42,835 nt of DNA, from assembly GCA_036525535.1 (NCBI GenBank), contig DATDAH010000363.1:1-42835 (forward strand), written 5' to 3'. The position numbers were made by a program, and so were the translations under genes. Below are positions 24,579 to 31,181 of this stretch, piece by piece (position 1 is the first letter of the stretch; every line of letters starts with the position of its first letter). This DNA comes from DATDAH01 sp036525535. Lineage in GTDB: Bacteria > Actinomycetota > Acidimicrobiia > Acidimicrobiales > DATDAH01. The notes under the pieces were generated by a model that was not told the origin of the DNA, ran no database searches, and saw only the letters and a list, made by a program, of their open reading frames with translations.

Positions 24579-25169
24579 TCAGGCCGGTTGCCGCTCGGGC
24601 TTGCGCCCCAAGGGCACCGCCACCGGTCCGGGGAGGTCGGGCTCGACGCCCCCCTGCGTGTCGATGGTCACGATCTCCGGCGCGGCCTCGTGGATCGCGT
24701 TCTCCACGGCATCGCGGAGCGTGGCCGACGAGGACGGGCAACCGTCGCAGCTGCCCAGGAGACGGAGGCGCAGGATCCCACCTTCCTCGTCGAGGCCCAG
24801 GAGCTCGACGCCCCCGCCGTGCGAGGCGAGGTAGGGCCGGACGCGGTCCAGGGCCTCCTCCACCCGCCGGGCGAGCTCGTCGGGGTGGAGCCCGTGCACG
24901 ATCAGGAGGCTGGCGACGAGGTCGTCGGTGAACAGCCGCTCGAAGAGCTGTTCGCCGGCGGGCTCGTCACCGAGGACCTCGTCGGCCAGATCGAGCGTTC
25001 GCTCGAGGCCGGCGCCGTACAGATCGGTCACCCGGCGCACGACCTCCTCGACCGCCAGCCACGCGCCGGGCTCGAGATCCGCCTGCAGGCGGTCGAGCAG
25101 GTGCTCGATGCGGTCCCCTGCGGCCCGCAGGTCAGCTGCGCCCTCCGCGCCGTCCGCGGCGTCGGTCAC
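24579..25169 (-). CDS. NifU C-terminal-domain-like protein
   Basis: 196 aa. The C-terminal half (about 100-175) is a NifU CTD with RVRPYLASHGGGVELLG and the Fe-S scaffold motif GSCDGCPSSSATL (C141, C144). The N-terminal half is helical and acidic with no further cysteines, unlike full NifU. It could deliver Fe-S clusters to the small subunit or act as a hydrogenase-specific carrier. It overlaps the large-subunit stop by 4 bp and precedes DUF5947, so it is an integral operon member and unlikely to be general housekeeping. Confidence 0.88.
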   Translation of the reverse strand: MTDAADGAEGAADLRAAGDRIEHLLDRLQADLEPGAWLAVEEVVRRVTDLYGAGLERTLDLADEVLGDEPAGEQLFERLFTDDLVASLLIVHGLHPDELARRVEEALDRVRPYLASHGGGVELLGLDEEGGILRLRLLGSCDGCPSSSATLRDAVENAIHEAAPEIVTIDTQGGVEPDLPGPVAVPLGRKPERQPA

Positions 25170-26965
25170 GCGTCGACACCGTCATGGACGCCGGTCGGCG
25201 AGTGGGTCCGCTCCAGGGTCTTGCCGTCGCCGAGGTACATGTGGACCCCGCAGGGCAGGCAGGGGTCGAAGCTCCGCACCGTGCGCATGATGTCGATGCC
25301 CTTGAAGTCATCGAGGTCGTTCTCCTCGAAGATCGTTGTTCCCATGACCGCGTCCTCGTAAGGACCCGGCGTCCCGTAGACGTCCCGGGGATTGGCGTTC
25401 CACGGCGTCGGGGGATACGGGTGGTAGTTGGCGATCTTCCCGTCCCGGATGACCATGTGGTGCGAGAGCACGCCCCGGACGGCTTCGGTGAACCCGCAAC
25501 CGATGGCGTTGTCGGGCACCTTGAAGGACTCCCACGTCTTGGTGTGGCCGGCGCGGACCTCGGCCAGCGCCTTTTCGGCGAAGTGCAGCGCACAGGCCGC
25601 GGCGTAGGCCTGGAAGTAGGTCCGGGCCCGGTCCCGCTCGATGGTGTTGCTCCACTGTGGGACCTTCCACTCGAAGCTGACCTCGGGCTTGAGGGCCGTC
25701 TTGGGCAGGTTGATCTGGACGCTGGTCCCCGTGGCCTTGACGTACCCGATGTCGACGAGCCCGGAGAGCGCGGTCGACCAGAGGCGGGCAAGGGGACCGC
25801 CGCCCGTGTCGAGGGCGAGATGGTCCTGGCCGTCGAACCAGCGGGGGGACATGACCCAGGAGTACTTGTCGTCGAAGTCCCGCTTCTGGGGCTGGGGCAG
25901 GGTCGACTGGTTCCAGGGGTGGCGGCGGTCGACGGCGTTGCCGAGCGGGTCCGTGTCCACGAACATCGGCTGATCCTCCCAGTCGTCGTAGAACGAGTGA
26001 CCGAGAAGGATCCGGATGCCGAGGTTGATGTCGACGAGGCTGTTGGTGACCAGCTTGCCGTCGACGACGACACCGGGCGTCACGTACATGGCCCGGCCCC
26101 ACTCGGCCATGTCCTTGTAGTCGAAGTTGCAGACGTCGGGGTCCTGGAAGCTGCCCCAGCAGTTGAGCAGGGTGCGACGCTCGCCGACGTGCTCATAGCC
26201 GGGCATGGCCTCGTAGATGAAGTCGAAGAGGTCGTCGTGCATCGGCACGACCCGCTTCATGAACTCCACGTACCGCATGAGCCGCGTGATGTAGTCGGTG
26301 AAGAGCTGGATGGTGGCCGTGGTGCCCACGCCGCCCGGGTACAAGGTCGACGGGTGGACGTGGCGACCCTCCATCAGGCAGAACATCTCCCGCGTGTACC
26401 GGCTGACCTGCAGGGCCTCCCGGTAGAAGTCACCCGAGAACGGGTTGAGGGCCCGCATGATGTCCCCGACCGTCTTGTACCCGTGCTCGGCGGCGTGGGG
26501 GGCCTCGGTGCGGTTCGCCTGCTCGAGGACACCCGGGTTGGTCTCCCCGACCATCTTCTCGCAGAAGTCGACCCCGACCAGGTTCTCCTGGAAGATGTTG
26601 TGGTCGAACATGTACTCGGCGGCCTCGCCGAGGTTGACTATCCACTCGCCGAGCGCCGGCGGGCGCACGCCGTAGGCCATGTTCTGGGTGTAGCACGAGC
26701 AGGTGGCGTGGTTGTCGCCGCAGATCCCGCAGATGCGGCTGGTGATGAAGTGGGCGTCCCGCGGGTCCTTGCCCTTCATGAAGATGCTGTAGCCCCGGAA
26801 GATCGACGACGTGCTGTGGCAGTCGACGACCTCGCCCTTCCCGAAGTCGATCTTGGTGTAGATCCCGAGGCTGCCCACGATCCGGGTGATGGGGTCCCAG
26901 GCCATGTCGACGACACCGGTCGGACGGTTCGACGAGCCCGTCGCTGCAGGCGTGGTGATGGTCAT
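25166..26965 (-). CDS. hhyL: [NiFe]-hydrogenase large subunit, actinobacterial type (group 1h-like)
   Basis: A 599-aa catalytic subunit that splits H2 at a Ni-Fe site. The N-terminal L1 motif is RICGICGDNHATC with metal Cys79 and Cys82; the C-terminal L2 motif is DPCLPCGVH with Cys569, Cys572 and His575. A 24-residue tail after His575 is the expected cleavage peptide for the endopeptidase encoded downstream. No membrane segment. The L1 signature and the accessory gene set match the high-affinity actinobacterial class that oxidises atmospheric or trace H2; the exact subgroup (1h against the related 1l) needs a phylogeny. It starts 10 bases after hhyS. Confidence 0.95.
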   Translation of the reverse strand: MTITTPAATGSSNRPTGVVDMAWDPITRIVGSLGIYTKIDFGKGEVVDCHSTSSIFRGYSIFMKGKDPRDAHFITSRICGICGDNHATCSCYTQNMAYGVRPPALGEWIVNLGEAAEYMFDHNIFQENLVGVDFCEKMVGETNPGVLEQANRTEAPHAAEHGYKTVGDIMRALNPFSGDFYREALQVSRYTREMFCLMEGRHVHPSTLYPGGVGTTATIQLFTDYITRLMRYVEFMKRVVPMHDDLFDFIYEAMPGYEHVGERRTLLNCWGSFQDPDVCNFDYKDMAEWGRAMYVTPGVVVDGKLVTNSLVDINLGIRILLGHSFYDDWEDQPMFVDTDPLGNAVDRRHPWNQSTLPQPQKRDFDDKYSWVMSPRWFDGQDHLALDTGGGPLARLWSTALSGLVDIGYVKATGTSVQINLPKTALKPEVSFEWKVPQWSNTIERDRARTYFQAYAAACALHFAEKALAEVRAGHTKTWESFKVPDNAIGCGFTEAVRGVLSHHMVIRDGKIANYHPYPPTPWNANPRDVYGTPGPYEDAVMGTTIFEENDLDDFKGIDIMRTVRSFDPCLPCGVHMYLGDGKTLERTHSPTGVHDGVDA

Positions 26966-26975
26966 GGTCGTCCCC

Positions 26976-28034
26976 CTACTTCCACCCGGGCGCGTGCCCG
27001 GTCGTCAGCTTCGAGCCCCGCTTGCGCCACTTGGGCTCCTTGTTCACGGTCTTGTTCGTCATCCGCCGCAGGGGACGGATCAGCCCGCCGTAGAGGCCAC
27101 TGGACATGGTCGACACCCGGGACCCCGGGGGCTCGTCCATGAACGGCATGAACTTGTCCGGGAAGCCGGGCATCGTGCAGCCGATGCAGATGCCGCCGAC
27201 GTTGGGGCAACCCCCGACCCCGTTGATCCAGCCCCGCTTGGGGACGTTGCAGTTGACCACGGGTCCCCAGCAACCGAGCTTCACGATGCACTTGGGTGAC
27301 CCGTACTCCTCGGCGAAATCGCCCTGCTCGTAGTACCCGGCCCGGTCACAGCCCTCGTGCACCGTGGCGCCGAAGAGCCACTGCGGCCGCAGCTCGGCAT
27401 CCAACGGGATCATCGGCGCCTGTCCCGTGGCCTGGTACAGCAGGTACAAGATGGTCTCGGAGAGGTTGTCGCCCTGCACCGGGCACCCCGGGACGCAGAC
27501 GATCGGGAGCCCGGCCTTGGACTTCCAGTCCCAGCCCAGGTAGTCGGGCACGCCCATGGCCCCGGTCGGGTTGCCCTGCATGGCGTGGATGCCGCCGTAG
27601 GTGGCGCAGGTGCCCACCGCCAGCACGGCCAGGGCCTTGGGCGTCAGGCGGTCCAACCATTCGCTGGTGGTGATGGGCTGGTCGGTGTTCGGGTCGTTGC
27701 CGAAGCCACACCAGTAGCCCTCGTCCTTGATGGCCTCGTTCGGTATCGAGCCTTCGACGACCAGGACGAAGGGGTCCAGCTCGCCCCGGTCGGCCTTGAA
27801 GAACCACTCCAGGAAGTCGTCGGCGCCACCGACCGGACCGCATTCGAAGTCGATCAACGGCCAGTGGACGGCGATCTTCGGGAGCCCCGGCAGGGCGCCG
27901 AGGGCGATCTCCTCGATGCTCGGCTGCGTGGCACCGGTCAGGGCGACCGAGTCGCCGTCGCAGCTGAGCCCGGCGTTGATCCAGAGGATGTGGATGACGT
28001 CTTCGTCAGGCGGAGCCTGGGTGGTGTCGGACAC
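26976..28034 (-). CDS. hhyS: [NiFe]-hydrogenase small subunit, actinobacterial type
   Basis: This 352-aa subunit carries the three Fe-S clusters that take electrons from the active site. There is no Tat signal peptide, so the enzyme is cytoplasmic. The proximal-cluster motif reads SCDGDS (Cys25, Asp28) where most small subunits have CxxC; Asp ligation of the proximal cluster is known from the structure of the Ralstonia actinobacterial-type enzyme. Other ligands are visible in VGTCATYGG, PGCPVQ, VHEGCDRAG, KLGCWGP, NCNVPKRGWINGVGGCPNVGGICIGCTMPGFPD. The C-terminus is basic with no membrane helix. A promoter and dyad lie just upstream. Confidence 0.95.
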   Translation of the reverse strand: MSDTTQAPPDEDVIHILWINAGLSCDGDSVALTGATQPSIEEIALGALPGLPKIAVHWPLIDFECGPVGGADDFLEWFFKADRGELDPFVLVVEGSIPNEAIKDEGYWCGFGNDPNTDQPITTSEWLDRLTPKALAVLAVGTCATYGGIHAMQGNPTGAMGVPDYLGWDWKSKAGLPIVCVPGCPVQGDNLSETILYLLYQATGQAPMIPLDAELRPQWLFGATVHEGCDRAGYYEQGDFAEEYGSPKCIVKLGCWGPVVNCNVPKRGWINGVGGCPNVGGICIGCTMPGFPDKFMPFMDEPPGSRVSTMSSGLYGGLIRPLRRMTNKTVNKEPKWRKRGSKLTTGHAPGWK

Positions 28035-28054
28035 GGCTTCCCCCCGGGTCGTGA

Positions 28055-28111
28055 GGTGTTGGCACGCGCTGCGCCAAGCACCGTTCTAAGCCGGGACCCT
28101 TGGGCTGTAAA
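28055..28111 (-). promoter_or_regulatory. hhyS promoter with dyad at predicted transcription start
   Basis: On the minus strand, TTTACA (28111-28106) and TTAGAA (28089-28084) are separated by 16 bases, a plausible -35/-10 pair. Directly downstream, GGTGcTTGGC (28082-28073) and GCCAACACC (28063-28055) form an imperfect inverted repeat (one bulged base) covering the expected start site. It could be a repressor operator or a 5' mRNA hairpin. Identification is by eye. Confidence 0.5.
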
Positions 28112-28127
28112 TGGGTGTGTTTGCCAC

Positions 28128-28676
28128 CTACGCGGGGGATTCGGCGACGATGCGCACCCGTACCTCCACGTCCGGATGGACCCGCAGGCCCAGCATCTTC
28201 GGGGGTTCCAGGCCGAAGTCGCGCACGTCGAAGGAGGAGGATCCCCCGAGCGCGACCGTGCACGGGTCAATCAGACGGACCTCGAGATCGTCGGTCACGG
28301 AGCGGGTGACCCCGTGGAAGGAGAGGTCGCCGGTCACGCGGTAGTGACCGTCGTCCCCGACCGGCTCGAGGGTCGCGAGGTCGCCCACGATCGACGGGTA
28401 CCGGTCCGTGTCCACCCGGTGGCGCAGCTCCCGGTCGTAGAGCGGGTTTCCCGTGGCCAAGTGCTCGAGATCGACCACCAGACGGGCCCGGGCGGGCCGC
28501 GAGAGGTCGAGGCGATCGGTGTCCACCTCGCTGTCCAGCCAACCACTGACCGCCGATGTCGTCGCCTTGATGCGGTGGACGCTCGAGCGGGCCGTGAGCC
28601 ACACCTGCGACCGGTCGGCGTCGATCTCGAACCGGGGCACGCGGCCATCTTGGGACGAGTGGGTCGCGGTGTCCAT
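28128..28676 (-). CDS. YceI-family lipocalin-like protein
   Basis: About 182 aa from ATG 28676 (GTG 28691 is also possible). The YceI barrel pattern is clear: RFEIDADRSQVWLTARSSVHRIKA at the N-terminus, a NPLYDRELRHRVDTDRYPSI centre, and LSFHGVTRSV with DFGLEPPKMLGLRVHPDV at the end. YceI proteins bind polyisoprenoid or quinone-like lipids. Unlike most, this copy has no signal peptide and should be cytoplasmic. It lies between the PadR-YceI fusion and hhyS; the same domain is fused to a DNA-binding domain nearby, hinting at a common ligand relevant to hydrogenase function. Confidence 0.85.
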   Translation of the reverse strand: MDTATHSSQDGRVPRFEIDADRSQVWLTARSSVHRIKATTSAVSGWLDSEVDTDRLDLSRPARARLVVDLEHLATGNPLYDRELRHRVDTDRYPSIVGDLATLEPVGDDGHYRVTGDLSFHGVTRSVTDDLEVRLIDPCTVALGGSSSFDVRDFGLEPPKMLGLRVHPDVEVRVRIVAESPA

Positions 28677-28777
28677 CGGGGGCTTCTGCACCTAGTCACC
28701 CCACCGCCGGCATCGGTCCACGGATTACCGTCGAGGTCACGACACCCGACAACGGCCGCCAGCAGTTCGATGTCGAC

Positions 28778-29545
28778 GTGTCGGTCGACGCCGAGCAGGT
28801 CCTGCACGCCGTCGCCGACGCCTCGGACGACGCCATCGTCGCCCTCGACGCCTCGAGCCGGATCCTGTCCTGGAACCGCAGTGCCGAACGGATCTTCGGC
28901 TACCCGACCGAGGACGTCATCGGCCGGCCCTCGGCCATGCTCTTCCCGGAGCACCTACGGGACCGCATGAGCGACGTCCTCGACGCGGTGATCGCCGGCG
29001 ACCGAGTGGACCGCTTCGAAGCCGAGATCGGGCGGCGGGACGACATGCCCGTGCCGGTGTCACTGACCGCCTGTCCGGTCTTCGTGCAACGTGAGGCCCT
29101 TCCGGCCGCCGTGATCGTGGTCCGGGACGTGACCGAGCAGCGCCTCGCCCAGGCCCGCCTGGCGGAGGTGGAGGCCCGCCTGAACGAGGCCGAGCGCCTC
29201 TCCCGCACCGGCAGCTGGCTCTGGGACCGGCGCACCGGCGCCGTGCAGTGGAGCGACGAGCACCACCGCATCCACGGACGCGAACCCGTCGAGTTCGGCG
29301 GCACCATCGAGGCCCACCTGGCCTGTGTGCACGACGACGACCGGCCCCGCCTGGCCGCCGCCATCGATGCCGCCGTCCGGAGCGGACACCCCCTGGACGT
29401 GGAGTACCGTGCCCTGCTGCCCGGGGGCGGCGAGCGGTGGGTCCACACGCGGGCTGAGCCGACCATGGGGTCAGCCGGCACGGTCGTCGGCCTACGGGGT
29501 GTCGGTCGCGACGTCAGCGCCGAGCACGTCCCCGCCAGCGGCTGA
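28778..29545 (+). CDS. PAS-PAS sensory protein without output domain
   Basis: A 255-aa soluble protein with a first PAS domain (about residues 8-118: DASDDAIVALDASSRILSWNRSAERIFGY, VIGRPSAMLFPE) ending in VRDVTEQRLAQARL, a short coiled coil, and a second PAS of the PAS_3 type (about 145-250: SWLWDRRTGAVQWSDEHHRIHG, YRALLPGGGERWVH). No kinase, GGDEF or DNA-binding domain follows. It is the only plus-strand gene inside the hydrogenase island and diverges from the YceI gene. The in-frame sequence continues upstream of GTG 28778 without a standard start, so the N-terminus may be longer. Ligand unknown. Confidence 0.83.
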   Translation: MSVDAEQVLHAVADASDDAIVALDASSRILSWNRSAERIFGYPTEDVIGRPSAMLFPEHLRDRMSDVLDAVIAGDRVDRFEAEIGRRDDMPVPVSLTACPVFVQREALPAAVIVVRDVTEQRLAQARLAEVEARLNEAERLSRTGSWLWDRRTGAVQWSDEHHRIHGREPVEFGGTIEAHLACVHDDDRPRLAAAIDAAVRSGHPLDVEYRALLPGGGERWVHTRAEPTMGSAGTVVGLRGVGRDVSAEHVPASG

Positions 29546-29550
29546 GCCGC

Positions 29551-29814
29551 TCAGTCCCGCTGGGTCAGGTTGCGCACCTGGGCGAGGAGGTCGCCCTCGG
29601 GCTCGTCGTCCGCATCGCCGTCGGCGCCCTCGTCCAGCCGCGTGGCCAGCTCGCGCAGGGTGTAGCCCATGTGGGCCCGAACCGCCGCCACGAAGCCCTG
29701 CATCTCGTCGGAGTCACGAATCGCCCTGGCGGCGCGCACCACGTCGTCGAACCCTTCGCTGCCACCGCGGGCGCCCACGACGTAGCCCACCGCGAACGCC
29801 GCCAACCATCCCAT
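29551..29814 (-). CDS. Small membrane-anchored hypothetical protein
   Basis: An 87-aa protein with an N-terminal hydrophobic segment (GWLAAFAVGYVVGARGG) followed by a helical soluble part (DVVRAARAIRDS, MGYTLRELATRLDEG) and an acidic end. The GYVVGAR-type start is common in small actinobacterial envelope proteins of unknown function. A strong ribosome-binding site GGAGGAGG precedes ATG 29814. It is the last gene after the PadR-YceI regulator and converges with the PAS gene, 5 bases apart. Confidence 0.68.
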   Translation of the reverse strand: MGWLAAFAVGYVVGARGGSEGFDDVVRAARAIRDSDEMQGFVAAVRAHMGYTLRELATRLDEGADGDADDEPEGDLLAQVRNLTQRD

Positions 29815-29853
29815 CGATGACCTCCTCCAGAGGAGCCTCGCGGCTCGCGGCGA

Positions 29854-30924
29854 TCAGTCTGCGACCTCGGCTTCCAGCTGTAACCGCACCCGGACGTCCG
29901 GATAGATCCGCAGCATCAACACGGTGGGCGAGGTCAGGTCGAAGTCGCGGATGTCGAACCCCTGCTCCCCGGTGACCACGAGTCCCCCCTCCTCGGTGAC
30001 GGCTATCGACGCGGTGCCGGCGGCCTCCCGGGTCACCCCGTGGAACGTCACCGTTCCCGACAGGCGGTACCGGTCCTCATCCCCCACGGCGAGCAGGTCG
30101 GTCAACTCGATGGCCACCGTCGGATACCGGACGCCGTCGATCCGGCGGAGGAGCTCAGCGTCATAGAGGCTGTTCCCGGAGCGGAGTCGGTCGACCGGCA
30201 CCTCGAGGTGGGCGGCCGGCGCCGGTTCGGTGCCGATGCGGCCGTTCGTCACGACGGCCTCGACGTGGCCGGACAGGCCGATCGCGCCGAAGCTGATGGG
30301 CCCGACGGTCGAGCGGGCCTCGATGAGCAGGACCGATCGGTCGGCCACCACGTCGAAGCGGCGAACGGCGCCGGGGCGGTCGTCGTGGTGGCTGGTCGCG
30401 TCGGGATGGGTGGTCGCGGCCCGGACGGCGGCCTCACCCCCGACCATGCGCTGGTGCAGCCGGGTCGTGGCCGAGACCGGTGACCATCCGCGGCCGATCA
30501 CCGAGGCCCACCGACCCTCGACCTCGGCCAGGGCGGCGTCAACGGTGCCCGTGGCCTGGTAGCGACGGAGCACCGCATCGAGGCAGACCCGCTCCTCCTT
30601 GATCACGCCCATCCACTCCCGCAGCGCACGCTCGCCCTCCGGCGTCAGGCCGTACACCCGACGGGTCTGGCCCGCGGTCGCCGCCCCCGGCCAGGACTCG
30701 ACCAGGCCGTCCCCTTCGAGCTGGGCCAGGGCGCGGTAGACGCTGGGCCGGTCGACCGAACCGAAGCGGAACTCCCGAAGCTCCTTGACCAGGCCGTAGC
30801 CGTAGCCCGGCTCCTCGGACAGGAGCAGGAGGATCGCCGGGAGAAGGAAGTGGCGGGGCGGCGCCAGCTTGAACCGGCTGACCCGCGGCGTGGCGCCCGC
30901 GACGGCGACGTCCGACTGGTCCAT
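29854..30924 (-). CDS. PadR-family DNA-binding domain fused to YceI domain
   Basis: 356 aa from ATG 30924; the open frame continues upstream but reads as random Arg-rich sequence. Residues about 25-115 are a PadR winged helix (FLLPAILLLLSEEPGYGYGLVKEL, SVYRALAQLEGDGLVES, RRVYGLTPEGERAL). After a helical linker, residues about 188-352 form a complete YceI barrel (RFDVVADRSVLLIEARSTVG, NSLYDAELLRRIDG, VTFHGVTREA, DIRDFDLTSPTVLMLRIYPDV). The design suggests a one-component regulator whose YceI part senses an isoprenoid or quinone. A GGTGTC-N8-GACACC palindrome lies 40 bases upstream. Target genes are inferred to be the hydrogenase operons. Confidence 0.85.
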   Translation of the reverse strand: MDQSDVAVAGATPRVSRFKLAPPRHFLLPAILLLLSEEPGYGYGLVKELREFRFGSVDRPSVYRALAQLEGDGLVESWPGAATAGQTRRVYGLTPEGERALREWMGVIKEERVCLDAVLRRYQATGTVDAALAEVEGRWASVIGRGWSPVSATTRLHQRMVGGEAAVRAATTHPDATSHHDDRPGAVRRFDVVADRSVLLIEARSTVGPISFGAIGLSGHVEAVVTNGRIGTEPAPAAHLEVPVDRLRSGNSLYDAELLRRIDGVRYPTVAIELTDLLAVGDEDRYRLSGTVTFHGVTREAAGTASIAVTEEGGLVVTGEQGFDIRDFDLTSPTVLMLRIYPDVRVRLQLEAEVAD

Positions 30925-30963
30925 GGCACGACCCCCGCCCCGTTGGTAGTCGCCCGCCCGGTC

Positions 30964-30983
30964 GGTGTCAACGGAGCGACACC
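30964..30983. promoter_or_regulatory. Candidate operator of PadR-YceI regulator
   Basis: A perfect 6-bp dyad, GGTGTC-N8-GACACC, sits between the PadR-YceI gene and the 36-aa membrane peptide gene. PadR regulators typically bind dyads with an 8-base spacer (ATGT-N8-ACAT), and many autoregulate, so geometry and place fit. Binding is untested and the half-sites differ from the classic consensus. Confidence 0.45.
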
Positions 30984-31016
30984 CGGAGGACCGGCGGCGA
31001 GCCGCCGCCGATCCGA

Positions 31017-31127
31017 TCACATCTCGCGGATGCGCAAGTACCGGGCGATGTCGGGAATGGACTGCACGATCATGGCGGCGACTCCCGCCACCACCAAGGC
31101 CTTCACCAGGCGTCCGATCACGGTCAC
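31017..31127 (-). CDS. 36-aa single-pass membrane peptide B (DUF6893-like)
   Basis: GTG 31127 (or GTG 31121) follows GAGGAG closely. The product MTVIGRLVKALVVAGVAAMI continues into VQSIPDIARYLRIREM: a hydrophobic helix (about residues 5-24) and the same PDxxRYLRxxxM ending as the 39-aa peptide encoded between the maturation protease and hypC. It lies between the Cas4-like Fe-S protein gene and the PadR-YceI gene on the same strand. Two copies in one hydrogenase island suggest a related role, perhaps linking cytoplasmic hydrogenase parts to the membrane; function is unknown. Confidence 0.7.
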   Translation of the reverse strand: MTVIGRLVKALVVAGVAAMIVQSIPDIARYLRIREM

Positions 31128-31181
31128 GAGCTCCTCTCGGTCGGCGACTTCCCTCTCGGCAAGCTACCGGGGGCGTCCTGT

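Noticed and set aside
25184..27142. 652-codon open frame on the plus strand opposite the hydrogenase subunits
   Set aside because: It mirrors the hhyL coding strand codon by codon in very GC-rich DNA, shows no family motif, and is rich in Val, Gly and Asp as expected for antisense shadows.
28021..28037. GTGTC-G-GACAC palindrome at the hhyS start codon
   Set aside because: It is short and fully explained by the first codons (Ser-Asp-Thr) and upstream bases; no independent support.
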